A program made the position numbers and the translations under genes. The notes under the pieces were generated by a model. It made no database searches, was not told where the DNA came from, and saw only the letters and a list, made by a program, of their open reading frames with translations. A stretch of 48,441 nt of DNA from CAG-217 sp963642245 (lineage in GTDB: Bacteria > Bacillota > Clostridia > Oscillospirales > Acutalibacteraceae): assembly GCA_963642245.1 (NCBI GenBank), contig CAVIFY010000012.1, positions 1 through 48,441 of the forward strand. The letters run 5' to 3'. Of the stretch, positions 24,397-33,025 are shown in pieces; the stretch's first letter is position 1; each line of letters begins with the position of its first letter.

Positions 24397-24623
24397 TGTA
24401 AGGCACTGCGCCTTTACAAAATGACAAAGTGAAAATCAATGTGGAAATCTATGTTCAAACTGTGGAAGTTGCAGCCGCCTTGTGGACGATATTTGCGAAA
24501 AACTCGGTGGAAAATGTGCAAAATGTAAAGCCTTTCACTTGCTTTCTCATAATCTTCCACATTTTTGCGCCACACAGGCGGCAAATATACATCCTGCCCA
24601 TTTTTGAACGATCTGTATAAAAT
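24397..24623. other. Gene-free interval with phased TGTGGA repeats
   Basis: This AT-rich stretch lies between two terminators and holds no convincing gene. It has TGTGGA at 24440, 24461 and 24481 (20-21 bp apart), GTGGAAAATGTGCA at 24507-24520, an inverted TTCCACA at 24555-24561, and an exact 8-bp inverted repeat ATATTTGC (24489-24496)/GCAAATAT (24581-24588). A 63-codon open frame inside it has no ribosome site and an untypical composition. Confidence 0.6.
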
Positions 24624-24657
24624 ACAAAGCGCTCCTGAAAATCAGGAGCGCTTTTTG
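24624..24657. terminator. Terminator of ftsZ, usable from both sides
   Basis: Stem AAAGCGCTCCTGA/TCAGGAGCGCTTT with an A/T loop. On the - strand it is followed by GTATTTTAT, on the + strand by TTTGTAT. It ends the dcw cluster. Confidence 0.9.
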
Positions 24658-24669
24658 TATCAACCTTGC

Positions 24670-25782
24670 TTATTTCTTAAAGAAATCCACGATCTGATCA
24701 AAGGCGTCGTCGTCACTGTTGGTGAACGCAGAGGGAGCAGCGGTGGTGGGAGCCACAGGCTCGGTTACCGGCGGTGCAACCTCCAGGTTGGCCGTAGTGG
24801 ACTTGATCTGATGATTGGGGCCCTCGTCACCAAAGCGGGTGGCGATCACGGTAATGATCATCTCGTCCTCCAGCTCCTCATCGAAGTTGGCACCCCAAAT
24901 GATCTCGCAGTCCGGGTGAACCGCATTGGTTACGATGGTAGAAGCTGCGTCGATCTCTTCCAGACCGATATCCGTAGAAGCGGTAATGTTCAGCAGCACG
25001 CCGCGGGCACCCTCGATGGAGGTGTTCAGCAGCGGAGAAGTGATGGCCTGCTTTGCAGCCACCTCGGCCTTGTCCTTGCCCTTGGCGCGGCCAACACCCA
25101 TGTGGGCATAACCGGCGTCCTTCATGATCTCGGTCACATCGGCAAAGTCAGAGTTTACCAGACCGGTAGCATTCACCAGGTCAGAAATGGACTGCACGCC
25201 CTGGCGCAGCACATCGTTAGCGATCTCAAACGCATTGAGCAGCGTGATCTTCTCATCGGTCACATATTTCAGGTTCTCATTGGGGATCACCATCAGGGAG
25301 TCCACATACTGAGCCAGGTCCTCGATACCCTCTTTGGCCTGGTTCATGCGGCGCTTGCCCTCAAAAGCAAAGGGCGTGGTCACAACGCCAACGGTCAGAA
25401 TGCCCATATCCTTGGCGATCTTGGCTACAACGGGAGCAGCACCGGTACCGGTACCACCGCCCATACCGGCAGTGATGAACACCATCTCTGCGCCGGTCAC
25501 AGCGTCCGTAATGGCCTCGCGGCTCTCCTCGGCAGCACGGGTGCCAACCTCCGGCTTAGCGCCGGCGCCGCGACCCTTGGTAGCCTTCTCGCCGATCTCG
25601 ATCTTATGAGAAGCGGCAGACTTAGCCAGAGCCGGACGATCCGTGTTGATCGCAACGAACTCCACATCCTGAATATTGCATTTTACCATGCGGTTTACGG
25701 CGTTACCGCCGCCGCCGCCAACGCCGATCACTTTAATCTGTACAACCTTGTTGTCATCCGTATCAATTTCATAACGAGCCAT
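24670..25782 (-). CDS. ftsZ: Cell division protein FtsZ
   Basis: 370 residues from ATG 25782 with AAGGAG upstream. The tubulin-like GTPase core shows 'VIGVGGGGGNAVNRM' at 18-32, the G-box 'GGGTGTG' (108-114) and the synergy loop 'LVNSDFADVTEIM', whose Asp completes the neighbouring subunit's active site. The C-terminal linker is short and Pro/Thr/Ala-rich, and the end 'DDAFDQIVDFFKK' is the probable binding peptide for FtsA/SepF/ZapA-type partners. FtsZ polymerises into the division ring. It is the last gene of the dcw cluster, and its own promoter lets it be made in excess of the upstream genes. No ftsA lies next to it. Confidence 0.97.
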   Translation of the reverse strand: MARYEIDTDDNKVVQIKVIGVGGGGGNAVNRMVKCNIQDVEFVAINTDRPALAKSAASHKIEIGEKATKGRGAGAKPEVGTRAAEESREAITDAVTGAEMVFITAGMGGGTGTGAAPVVAKIAKDMGILTVGVVTTPFAFEGKRRMNQAKEGIEDLAQYVDSLMVIPNENLKYVTDEKITLLNAFEIANDVLRQGVQSISDLVNATGLVNSDFADVTEIMKDAGYAHMGVGRAKGKDKAEVAAKQAITSPLLNTSIEGARGVLLNITASTDIGLEEIDAASTIVTNAVHPDCEIIWGANFDEELEDEMIITVIATRFGDEGPNHQIKSTTANLEVAPPVTEPVAPTTAAPSAFTNSDDDAFDQIVDFFKK

Positions 25783-25850
25783 AGATTATGTATCTCCTTC
25801 ATTTATTTTGTAAATCCATCAGTTTGTCAGCAGACAACTTTACAAATCAT

Positions 25851-25879
25851 ATTGTAACAATATTGTAATCCTTTTGCAA
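25851..25879 (-). promoter_or_regulatory. Promoter of ftsZ
   Basis: On the - strand: TTGCAA (25874-25879), 17 bp, TACAAT (25851-25856), about 70 bases before the ATG. Confidence 0.7.
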
Positions 25880-25954
25880 CACTTTTTTTGAATATTTCTC
25901 AAAGTTTTTGACAATTTTTCCGATTTTCAACCGGAGCGTCTTTGTGCATTTTCC

Positions 25955-25973
25955 ACAAGTGTGCGAAACTTGT
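25955..25973. promoter_or_regulatory. Inverted repeat upstream of the ftsZ promoter
   Basis: ACAAGT (25955-25960)/ACTTGT (25968-25973), adjoining TTTTCCACA (25949-25957), which is one base from the DnaA box TTATCCACA. A possible regulatory site; no protein is assigned. Confidence 0.35.
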
Positions 25974-26003
25974 CTAAAATCTGTATATTTTTTGCCTTTA
26001 CAG

Positions 26004-26912
26004 CTAATCTTCTGTAAAGTAATATTGCTTTTCACCTGTCAAACGGAGGGTTCCCTTAACGGAAGGGTTGTCCTGATCCAGTTGTGCACAGGCTGCCAGG
26101 CCCTGATTGATCTTCTTTTCCAGCTGCTCACAGGTGCCCAGCTTAAAGACGATCCGCCCGTCATACACAATAGAGTTATTGTTCAGTCCCTCACTGCAAA
26201 TGGCCGTTGCCTCCGTGAACTGATAATCCCGAATGGCCTGGGCCAGCTGGGTCAGGCACGCTGCCACATTCTTATTGGCAAACTGGGCGGTCTGGCCCAC
26301 CTTGGCGCTTTTCAAATTGGCCTTTTGAATGAGAATACTTTCTTTCGGCTTCTTCTGCGCCACTTCCAGCACCTTGAACCGATCGTCCATCAAGGTATAG
26401 GTCTTGTCCTTATTCTTGACCGCATAGGCCGGTGTGGCGTCTGTCAGCTTGATCTGCACCGTGCCGGGCAGCTTGCGCTTGACCTGAGCGCTGTACACAT
26501 ACGGCAGCGCCTGCTGCAACTGCTGGGCGGCCTTATCCGTATCTGCCAAAAACAGATTCTCCCCTGTTTCAATGGTACAGACGGAGAGCACCTTTTCCGT
26601 GTCATACACCTTGCTGCCGGTGACGGTAATGTTCTCGATCTTAAAGAACACCGTCAGGCACAACACCGCCACAATAGCGACCGCCAATAGCACCAGCCCG
26701 ATCACAGCCAAAGCACGACGCACGCTGCGCTTTAATCGGCGGCGTTTATTCTGTTTTTTGCGCCGCTCCTGGCGGGTCATAGGCGGTGCCTGGCGCTGCT
26801 GCCGGGAGGCGGCTTGCTGCTGCTCCCGACGATACAGCTTTGGCGGTTCCAGCCCGTTGTCCGGGTAAGCGCTGTGCCTATGTTCAGGCGGTTCAGGTGT
26901 CCTTTGTCTCAT
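26004..26912 (-). CDS. divIB: Cell division protein DivIB/FtsQ
   Basis: 302 residues from ATG 26912, overlapping the end of murA by 20 bases. A basic, Arg/Gln-rich cytoplasmic tail (1-65) is followed by one membrane helix (about 68-91, ALAVIGLVLLAVAIVAVLCL). The POTRA domain begins 'FFKIENITVTGSKVYDTEKVLSV', and the beta domain contains 'VKRKLPGTVQIKLTDATPAYAV'. DivIB works with FtsL and DivIC on the outer face of the membrane to control septal peptidoglycan synthesis. Start and length fit the family. Confidence 0.92.
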   Translation of the reverse strand: MRQRTPEPPEHRHSAYPDNGLEPPKLYRREQQQAASRQQRQAPPMTRQERRKKQNKRRRLKRSVRRALAVIGLVLLAVAIVAVLCLTVFFKIENITVTGSKVYDTEKVLSVCTIETGENLFLADTDKAAQQLQQALPYVYSAQVKRKLPGTVQIKLTDATPAYAVKNKDKTYTLMDDRFKVLEVAQKKPKESILIQKANLKSAKVGQTAQFANKNVAACLTQLAQAIRDYQFTEATAICSEGLNNNSIVYDGRIVFKLGTCEQLEKKINQGLAACAQLDQDNPSVKGTLRLTGEKQYYFTED

Positions 26913-28167
26913 GGTTCGTCCTCTTGATCTTTGCCCCTACCGCAGTGAGCGCGGCCGGCAAGTCCTCATAGCCACGGGTAATATGATGAATTTCGCTAAT
27001 GGTGGAAGGTCCGGCGGCAGCCAATGCAGCCACTACCAAGGCGGCGCCGCCGCGCAGGTCTGTGGCCTCTGCCTTTGCCCCGTGGAGCGCCGGCACACCG
27101 CGGATCACCGCCGTTTTGCCGCTAACGGCAATGTCACAGCCAAAGCGCTGCAACTGGGCGGTATAGCGAAATCGGTTTTCAAATATATTCTCACAAATCA
27201 CCGAGGTTCCCCGAGCGGTGGCAGCTGCGGCGGCAAGCACCGCCTGGCTGTCTGTGGGAAAGCCCGGGTACGGCATAGTGGTCAGCCGCTTAAAGGCGCG
27301 CAGTCGCTCCGGCGCCGTGATCAGCAGGTCCGTGCCGTCTATGCGCAGATCGCACCCCATCTCCTGAAACACCGGCAGTACCGGTGCCAGGTGGGCCGGG
27401 CGCACCTGCCGCAGCAGCAGTTTGCCGCCGGTAATGGCCGCAGCGCTCATATAAGTGGACGCCACGATCCGATCCGGGATCACGGTATGCACCGTGCCGT
27501 GGAGCGACGGAACGCCCTCAACGGTCACCGTGCCGTTGCCGTCTACCAGCACTTTACCGCCCACTGCATTTAAGAAGTCCGCCAGGTCGCCGATCTCCGG
27601 CTCCCGCGCTGCATTCATTAAGGTGGTCACACCCTTGGCGGTACAGGCCGCCAGCATGACACACTCGGTGGCACCCACACTGGGGAACGGCAAATGAATG
27701 TCGCAGCCCACCAGTCCGCTGGGCGCCGTGCAGTGCATACAGCAGCCGTCCTCTGTGACCCGGGCACCCAGCAGTCGCAAAGCGGACAGGTGCAGGTCAA
27801 TGGGCCGCAGTCCAATATCGCACCCACCGGGATAACACACGGTGGCGCTGCCTGCCCGGCTGAGAATAGCCGGCAAAAACAGCATACTGGAGCGCATGGT
27901 GCGCATCATTTCTTCGGAAATACAGGTGCCGCACATGGCCGTAGCGTCTACGGTCACCGCCCCCGGCTCCTGCTGCACCCGGCAGCCCAGGGACTGCAAA
28001 ATGGCAGCGGCCGCCGCCACATCGGACAGCGCCGGGCAATTATGTATTTCACACGCCCCGGGCACCAGCAGCGTACCGGCCAAAATCGGCAGCGCCGCGT
28101 TTTTGGCGCCGTGCACCGGCAACACGCCCCGGAGTTTGGTCTGACCCTCGATTACATACTGTTCCAT
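26893..28167 (-). CDS. murA: UDP-N-acetylglucosamine 1-carboxyvinyltransferase MurA
   Basis: 424 residues from ATG 28167 behind GAGGGTGA. 'LPVHGAKNAALPILAGTLL' holds the substrate Lys; the catalytic Cys116 is in 'YPGGCDIGLRPIDLH', so the fosfomycin target Cys is retained; 'PYPGFPTDSQAVL' is the C-terminal signature. It catalyses the first committed step of peptidoglycan precursor synthesis, transferring enolpyruvate to UDP-GlcNAc. Between murG and divIB it takes the place where murB or murC often stand in dcw clusters. The 57 bases separating it from murG hold only a small hairpin. Confidence 0.95.
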   Translation of the reverse strand: MEQYVIEGQTKLRGVLPVHGAKNAALPILAGTLLVPGACEIHNCPALSDVAAAAAILQSLGCRVQQEPGAVTVDATAMCGTCISEEMMRTMRSSMLFLPAILSRAGSATVCYPGGCDIGLRPIDLHLSALRLLGARVTEDGCCMHCTAPSGLVGCDIHLPFPSVGATECVMLAACTAKGVTTLMNAAREPEIGDLADFLNAVGGKVLVDGNGTVTVEGVPSLHGTVHTVIPDRIVASTYMSAAAITGGKLLLRQVRPAHLAPVLPVFQEMGCDLRIDGTDLLITAPERLRAFKRLTTMPYPGFPTDSQAVLAAAAATARGTSVICENIFENRFRYTAQLQRFGCDIAVSGKTAVIRGVPALHGAKAEATDLRGGAALVVAALAAAGPSTISEIHHITRGYEDLPAALTAVGAKIKRTNHETKDT

Positions 28168-28223
28168 TCCATCACCCTCGTACTTGCCATACTATGCAAG
28201 GAGAGGGTTTTGGGTGTATCCGG

Positions 28224-29348
28224 TTATTTTGCCTTTGCCAGGTCCAGGATCACATCCGCAATGCGGCTGCGGGCGTCTGCCACAGACATCGCCTTGGCAT
28301 TGCGCTCGATCTCAAACAGCTTTTCTTTATCGGAGAGCAACTCGTCCATCATGGCAGACAGGGTGTCTGCGGACAGGTCCTTCTCCTCCAAAATGCGCGC
28401 GGCGTTGCGGTTCACCAGCGCCATCGCGTTGTGGAACTGGTGGTTCTCTGCCACATAGGGCGAGGGAATTAAAATGGACGCCTTGCCCATAGCCTCGATC
28501 TCTGACAGAGAGGAGGCACCTGCACGGCCGATCACCAGGTCCGCCGCCGCCATACAAACATCCATATTGTCAATATACTGTCGCACTTCCACAGTGCCCT
28601 TGCGGCCATCGGTAAAGCCCGCCTGGGCGAACTTCTCCAAATACTCGCCGCCGTTGGTGCCCACGGAATGAATATGGTAGCAGCTGCCGTCCTCTGCATG
28701 GCGCAGGAGAATGGGCAGCATGGCCTCATTCAGGGGCTTGGCGCCCAGGGATCCGCCAAAGGACAGCACCAGCATTTGGCCGTCCGGTATGCCCAGTCCT
28801 GCCCGGGCAGCCGCCCGATCGGCGCACAGCAGTTGGCCGCGCACCGGCAGACCGGTGACCACCGGCGGATTTTTCGGCGTTAAGTGCTTGGCAGCGTCCT
28901 CCACCGTGAGCATCACCCGATCCACTGTCTTGGCCAGGGTCTTATTGGTAATGCCCGGATAGGCGTTTTGCTCGTGAATACAGGTGGGAATGCCCAGCTT
29001 TACCGCCTGTTGCAGCACCGGGCCGCTGACATAACCGCCAAAGCCAACCACCACATCCGGCTGGAAGTCGGTGAGAATTTGTTTGCATTTCTTTTCGCTT
29101 TTCATCAGCCAGGCCACGGTGCGCACATTGTGGGCAATGGCCGCCGGTGAAAAGGAACGGCGAAAGCCGCTGATCTGAATGGTCTTAAAATCAAACCCGG
29201 CAGCAGGCACCAGGCGGCTTTCCATATGGTCCGCCGTGCCTACAAACAGAAATTCTGCCTGGGGATATTTTTCTCTTAAATAGGAAGCCACAGCCAAAGC
29301 CGGGTTAATATGACCGGCTGTACCGCCGGTGGCAAACAGGAGCTTCAT
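28224..29348 (-). CDS. murG: Undecaprenyldiphospho-muramoylpentapeptide N-acetylglucosaminyltransferase MurG
   Basis: 374 residues from ATG 29348 with GGAGG; the start overlaps the ftsW stop (ATGA). A longer frame to 29570 lies inside ftsW and is rejected. GT28 motifs are 'LLFATGGTAGHINPALAVA' (N-terminal glycine loop), 'DVVVGFGGYVSGPVL', 'HEQNAYPGITNK', 'LSFGGSLGAKPLNEAM' and 'DLVIGRAGASSLSEIEAMGKA' (UDP-GlcNAc site). It adds GlcNAc to lipid I to make lipid II on the inner membrane face. Confidence 0.95.
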   Translation of the reverse strand: MKLLFATGGTAGHINPALAVASYLREKYPQAEFLFVGTADHMESRLVPAAGFDFKTIQISGFRRSFSPAAIAHNVRTVAWLMKSEKKCKQILTDFQPDVVVGFGGYVSGPVLQQAVKLGIPTCIHEQNAYPGITNKTLAKTVDRVMLTVEDAAKHLTPKNPPVVTGLPVRGQLLCADRAAARAGLGIPDGQMLVLSFGGSLGAKPLNEAMLPILLRHAEDGSCYHIHSVGTNGGEYLEKFAQAGFTDGRKGTVEVRQYIDNMDVCMAAADLVIGRAGASSLSEIEAMGKASILIPSPYVAENHQFHNAMALVNRNAARILEEKDLSADTLSAMMDELLSDKEKLFEIERNAKAMSVADARSRIADVILDLAKAK

Positions 29349-30571
29349 TCGCTTACCTCCACTCTTTGGTTGTTTTTGCGGGATACGGAGAGTACCACGC
29401 CGATCTCGCCCAGCAGCAGCACCAGCGCCGTGCCGCCGTAGCTGAAGAACGGCAGGGCGATACCTGTGTTGGGAATGGTGTCGGTGACCACCATAATATT
29501 CAGCACCACCTGGAACCCGATCTGGGCCATAATGCCCAGCACCAGCAGGGAGCCGAACCGATTGGGGCACTTCTTTGCAATGTCAATACCGCGCCACACC
29601 AAAAGCCCAAACAGCAGGATAATGAACGCGGCGCCCACAAAGCCCAGTTCCTCACATACAATAGAAAAGATAAAGTCGTTTTGCGGCTCGGACACATACA
29701 TGTACTTCTGCTTGGAATTGCCCAGCCCGGTGCCAAACAGACCGCCGGAGCCGATGGCATACAGGGAGTTGTTGGTCTGCCAGCGCAGATTGTCCGGGGA
29801 GTAGCTTTTATCCAGCCAGGCGCGTATGCGATCGCCGGCGTAGTTCTCCAGCAGCTCCGGATTGACCACCACCAACATCGCCACGGCAGCCACAATGCCC
29901 ACGCCGATGGCAAACAACTTCCAGTCGCTGCCCCCGGCCCACATCAGTGACGCACCGATCAGGAAGACCAAAATGGTGCAGGACATATGGTGCTCCAAGT
30001 AGATCAGCCCGCAAAATACAGCTAAGATCAAAATGGGATACACAAAGCCGTACTTAAGCTTGCGCATTTGGTGGTAGTACCGACTGATATAATTGGCCAG
30101 CACCACCGAGACGGTAAATTTGGCCAGATCCGACGGCTGGAAAGTAAAGGGGCCAATGGGGATCCACCGCCGAAAGTCGCCCTTATTTGTGTGGTACACC
30201 AGCACCAAACAAAGCAGCGCCAATGTGACCACCAGCAGCGGCACGGTGGCCGCCTGGATCACCTTATAATTCAGTTTGGATAGAATAAACATCGCCACCA
30301 GGCCCGCTACGGCAAAGATCAGCTGGCGGCTGATATAAACATAGCTGTTGTTGTGCGTATCGGTATAGAAAGCATAGGCATAGGATGCGGAAAACAGCAT
30401 CACCAGCCCAATGGTGAGCAGCAGCAGTGACAGTGCCAAAAACGGCACATCAAAGGAGCCGGTGACAAAAATATCACTTTTTTTCAGGCGGTGTTTGCCA
30501 CCCTTTTGCATAGGCAGCACCCGTTCCCCATCGCTGTGGGTGGGCAGTGCATTATCTGCGTGGTAAGCCAC
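29345..30571 (-). CDS. ftsW: SEDS peptidoglycan glycosyltransferase FtsW (SpoVE-like)
   Basis: 408 residues from GTG 30571, chosen because AAAGGAG ends 6 bases before it; a TTG 17 codons earlier has no ribosome site. About ten membrane helices are seen. SEDS signatures are 'DFRRWIPIGPFTFQPSDLAKF', 'RWQTNNSLYAIGSGGLFGTGLG', 'SEPQNDFIFSIVCEELGF', whose Asp is the catalytic region, and 'NTGIALPFFSYGGTALVLLL'. It polymerises glycan from lipid II together with the SpoVD-type transpeptidase of this cluster. It may serve vegetative division, spore cortex (SpoVE) or both. murD, often found just before it, is absent. Confidence 0.93.
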   Translation of the reverse strand: MAYHADNALPTHSDGERVLPMQKGGKHRLKKSDIFVTGSFDVPFLALSLLLLTIGLVMLFSASYAYAFYTDTHNNSYVYISRQLIFAVAGLVAMFILSKLNYKVIQAATVPLLVVTLALLCLVLVYHTNKGDFRRWIPIGPFTFQPSDLAKFTVSVVLANYISRYYHQMRKLKYGFVYPILILAVFCGLIYLEHHMSCTILVFLIGASLMWAGGSDWKLFAIGVGIVAAVAMLVVVNPELLENYAGDRIRAWLDKSYSPDNLRWQTNNSLYAIGSGGLFGTGLGNSKQKYMYVSEPQNDFIFSIVCEELGFVGAAFIILLFGLLVWRGIDIAKKCPNRFGSLLVLGIMAQIGFQVVLNIMVVTDTIPNTGIALPFFSYGGTALVLLLGEIGVVLSVSRKNNQRVEVSE

Positions 30572-30611
30572 AAAATGCTCCTTTCTGTTCTTTGTTTTTT
30601 GTTCTTTGCTC

Positions 30612-31661
30612 TTATCTGCCAAAGGTGCCCTTGATCAGCAGCACCAAAGCGAGAATACAACCGACGGCGTTCACCAGTGAGAACACGACGCAGATCTTCT
30701 TCTCTTTCCAGCCGCACATCTCAAAGTGGTGGTGAATGGGCGCCATTTTGAAAATGCGCTTACCGTGGGTGATCTTAAAGTAACCGATCTGGATAATATC
30801 GCTCATGGTCTCGCACACATAGACGATACCGAAGAGCAGCAGCAGGATGGGGCACTTGATACAGTAGCCCAGCGCTGCCACCAGGCCGCCCAGGAACAGG
30901 CTGCCGGTGTCGCCCATAAAGGTCTTGGCCGGGTTCCAGTTCCAGCACAGGAAGCCCAGCACGCCGCCTAAAATCGCAGCGGCCAAAATGGCCATACCCG
31001 TGTAGCCGCAGTACATACCGAAATAGATAAAGGCAATGGCTACGGTGGCGGTCACCGAGGAGCAAAGGCCGTCGATACCGTCGGTCAAATTCACGGAATT
31101 CACCGTGCCGTAAATGATAAAGATGGACAGCACCCAAAACAGCAGCCCGGTGCCAAAGTTGCGCTCAAAGTTCACAGACCCGGCAAAAGGCAAGTACCAT
31201 ACCGTGTTGTGGGAGAACCACAGAGTAGCCACATAGCCCACGGCCACGATCAGCTGACCCAGGGACTTCTGCTTGGCAGACAGGCCCTTGTTGCGCTTTA
31301 GCTTGATTTTAATAAAGTCGTCTGTAAAGCCCACAATGCCGTTGCCGATGGCCAGACACAGACCCGCCACCAGCAAAATGATCTCCCGCCCGGGGAGCAG
31401 CTCGGAGTAGGCGCTCTCCAGCGTGCCGCCGGAGAAGTGCAGGGTCAAGGCGCCTACGATAAAGGCCACGATGATCCCGATAATAAACATCAGCCCGCCC
31501 ATATTGGGTGTGCCCTGCTTTTTCTTATGCCACACGGGGCCAATGTCCAAAATGGTTTGACCAAAGTGCAGCTTGCGCAGCCAGGGAATGATCACAAACC
31601 CCAGCCCTGCGGTGACGGCAAAGGCCACCACCAAACTGATCAGAACAGATACAATAGACAT
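30612..31661 (-). CDS. mraY: Phospho-N-acetylmuramoyl-pentapeptide-transferase MraY
   Basis: 349 residues from ATG 31661, which overlaps the murF stop by one base (TAATG). Ten membrane helices are apparent. Catalytic motifs: 'KKKQGTPNMGGLMFI', 'IVGFTDDFIKIKLKRNKGLSAKQK' (Asp pair), 'GTVNSVNLTDGIDGLC' (third Asp) and 'KMAPIHHHFEMCGWKE' (HHH loop). It transfers phospho-MurNAc-pentapeptide from UDP to undecaprenyl phosphate to form lipid I. Confidence 0.96.
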   Translation of the reverse strand: MSIVSVLISLVVAFAVTAGLGFVIIPWLRKLHFGQTILDIGPVWHKKKQGTPNMGGLMFIIGIIVAFIVGALTLHFSGGTLESAYSELLPGREIILLVAGLCLAIGNGIVGFTDDFIKIKLKRNKGLSAKQKSLGQLIVAVGYVATLWFSHNTVWYLPFAGSVNFERNFGTGLLFWVLSIFIIYGTVNSVNLTDGIDGLCSSVTATVAIAFIYFGMYCGYTGMAILAAAILGGVLGFLCWNWNPAKTFMGDTGSLFLGGLVAALGYCIKCPILLLLFGIVYVCETMSDIIQIGYFKITHGKRIFKMAPIHHHFEMCGWKEKKICVVFSLVNAVGCILALVLLIKGTFGR

Positions 31662-33025
31662 TACGCCTTCTCCCACCTTTCATACACCGTGTGCATTACA
31701 TCCTCCAGGTGCATCCCCCGGCTGCCCTTAAAGAGCACGCCGTCGCCGGGCTGTACCTGCTGTGCCAGCGACTGGGCCAGCGCCTCTTTTGTGTCAAACA
31801 GTCGGGCATTTTCCAGCCCCGCCTGCTTGGCCGCTTCTACAATATAAGCAGCGTCCGCCCCGTAGGCCAGCACGCCGTCTATGCCGTTCTCTGCCGCCAT
31901 CCGGCCCACCTGGGTATGGGCCTCCCGGGCGTAATCCCCCAGCTCCAGCATAGCCCCCAGCACCGCATAGCGGCGGTGCACCGGCAGCTTGCCCAGGGTT
32001 TGCAGTGCCGCGCGCATAGAGTCCGGACTGGCGTTATAGCAGTCCTCGATCACCTGCACGCCGCCTACCTGCACCAGATTTTGGCGCATACCGGCAGGCA
32101 CATAGTTGGCCAGAGCAGCCGCGGCAGCAGCCGGGTCCACCCCGGTCACATAGCCCACAGCCATCGCTGCCAGGGCGTTATATACATTATGTATGCCCAC
32201 GGTGGGAATGGTCACCGACTGGGTAAAGGTGCTGTGGTGCACCGTAAAGGCGGTGGCGCTCCCCTGCTCTGCAATATCCGTAGCGGTAAAGTCCGCGCTT
32301 TGGTCGTCAATGGCAAAGGTCAATAACGGGCGGTCGCCCAGCTTGACCGTGCGCAGCATATCATTATCTATATTCACGATCAGGGGCGCATCCTGTGCCA
32401 TCCCCTCCAGTATTTCCAATTTTGCCTGCAAAATTCCCGCCCGGGAACCCAGGTTCTCAATGTGGGACACACCAATGTTGGTGATCAGTCCAACGGTGGG
32501 CGCCACCGCCCGGGTCAGACGGCTGATCTCGCCAAAATGGTTCATACCCATTTCGATCACCGCCGCCGTGTGGCTGTCCTCTAAGCGGAACAGCATTTGG
32601 GGCACGCCGATCTCGTTGTTCAGGTTGCCCTGGGTCTTTAAGGTATTGTACTTGGCGCCCAGCACCAGCGCGATAAACTCCTTAGTGGTGGTCTTGCCTA
32701 CAGAGCCGGTCAGGCCCACCACCGGCAGCCGGAACCGCCGCCGATACCAACCGGCCAGCTGGAGCAGTGCCTTGCCGGTATCTTTTACCACCAGCTGGGG
32801 CACATCCGCCTCTACCGGGTGGTCCACTAAAAGCGCCGCCGCACCCAGCTGCGCCGCCTGGGGTGCAAAGGTGTGGCCGTCAAACCGCTCCCCCCGCAGG
32901 CACACAAACAGGCTGCCGGGCTGAATTTTTCTTGTATCCGTGCAAACATCGGCCAGGGTGGCCTGGGCTTGCATTTGGGGCAGGCCTAAGGCTGCCGCCG
33001 CTTCCTGTAAAGTAAATGCTTTCAT
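31661..33025 (-). CDS. murF: UDP-MurNAc-tripeptide-D-Ala-D-Ala ligase MurF
   Basis: 454 residues from ATG 33025, overlapping the murE stop by 4 bases. The Mur ligase layout is visible: N-terminal substrate domain ('DTRKIQPGSLFVCLRGERFDGH'), ATP loop 'GLTGSVGKTTTKEF', 'IEMGMNHFGEISRLT', 'LITNIGVSHIENLGSR' and C-terminal 'DCYNASPDSMRAAL'. It joins D-Ala-D-Ala to UDP-MurNAc-tripeptide in the cytoplasm. Confidence 0.95.
   Translation of the reverse strand: MKAFTLQEAAAALGLPQMQAQATLADVCTDTRKIQPGSLFVCLRGERFDGHTFAPQAAQLGAAALLVDHPVEADVPQLVVKDTGKALLQLAGWYRRRFRLPVVGLTGSVGKTTTKEFIALVLGAKYNTLKTQGNLNNEIGVPQMLFRLEDSHTAAVIEMGMNHFGEISRLTRAVAPTVGLITNIGVSHIENLGSRAGILQAKLEILEGMAQDAPLIVNIDNDMLRTVKLGDRPLLTFAIDDQSADFTATDIAEQGSATAFTVHHSTFTQSVTIPTVGIHNVYNALAAMAVGYVTGVDPAAAAAALANYVPAGMRQNLVQVGGVQVIEDCYNASPDSMRAALQTLGKLPVHRRYAVLGAMLELGDYAREAHTQVGRMAAENGIDGVLAYGADAAYIVEAAKQAGLENARLFDTKEALAQSLAQQVQPGDGVLFKGSRGMHLEDVMHTVYERWEKA

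Noticed and set aside
24429..24620. 63-codon + strand frame in the interval before ftsZ
   Set aside because: No ribosome site, untypical composition, and it overlaps the repeats and the terminator approach.
24397..24623. Replication origin (DnaA-box cluster)
   Set aside because: The TGTGGA units do not match TTATCCACA closely, and there is no dnaA, dnaN or AT-rich unwinding element next to them.
30572..30622. TTG start for ftsW 17 codons upstream
   Set aside because: No ribosome site precedes it, whereas AAAGGAG sits 6 bases before the GTG at 30571.
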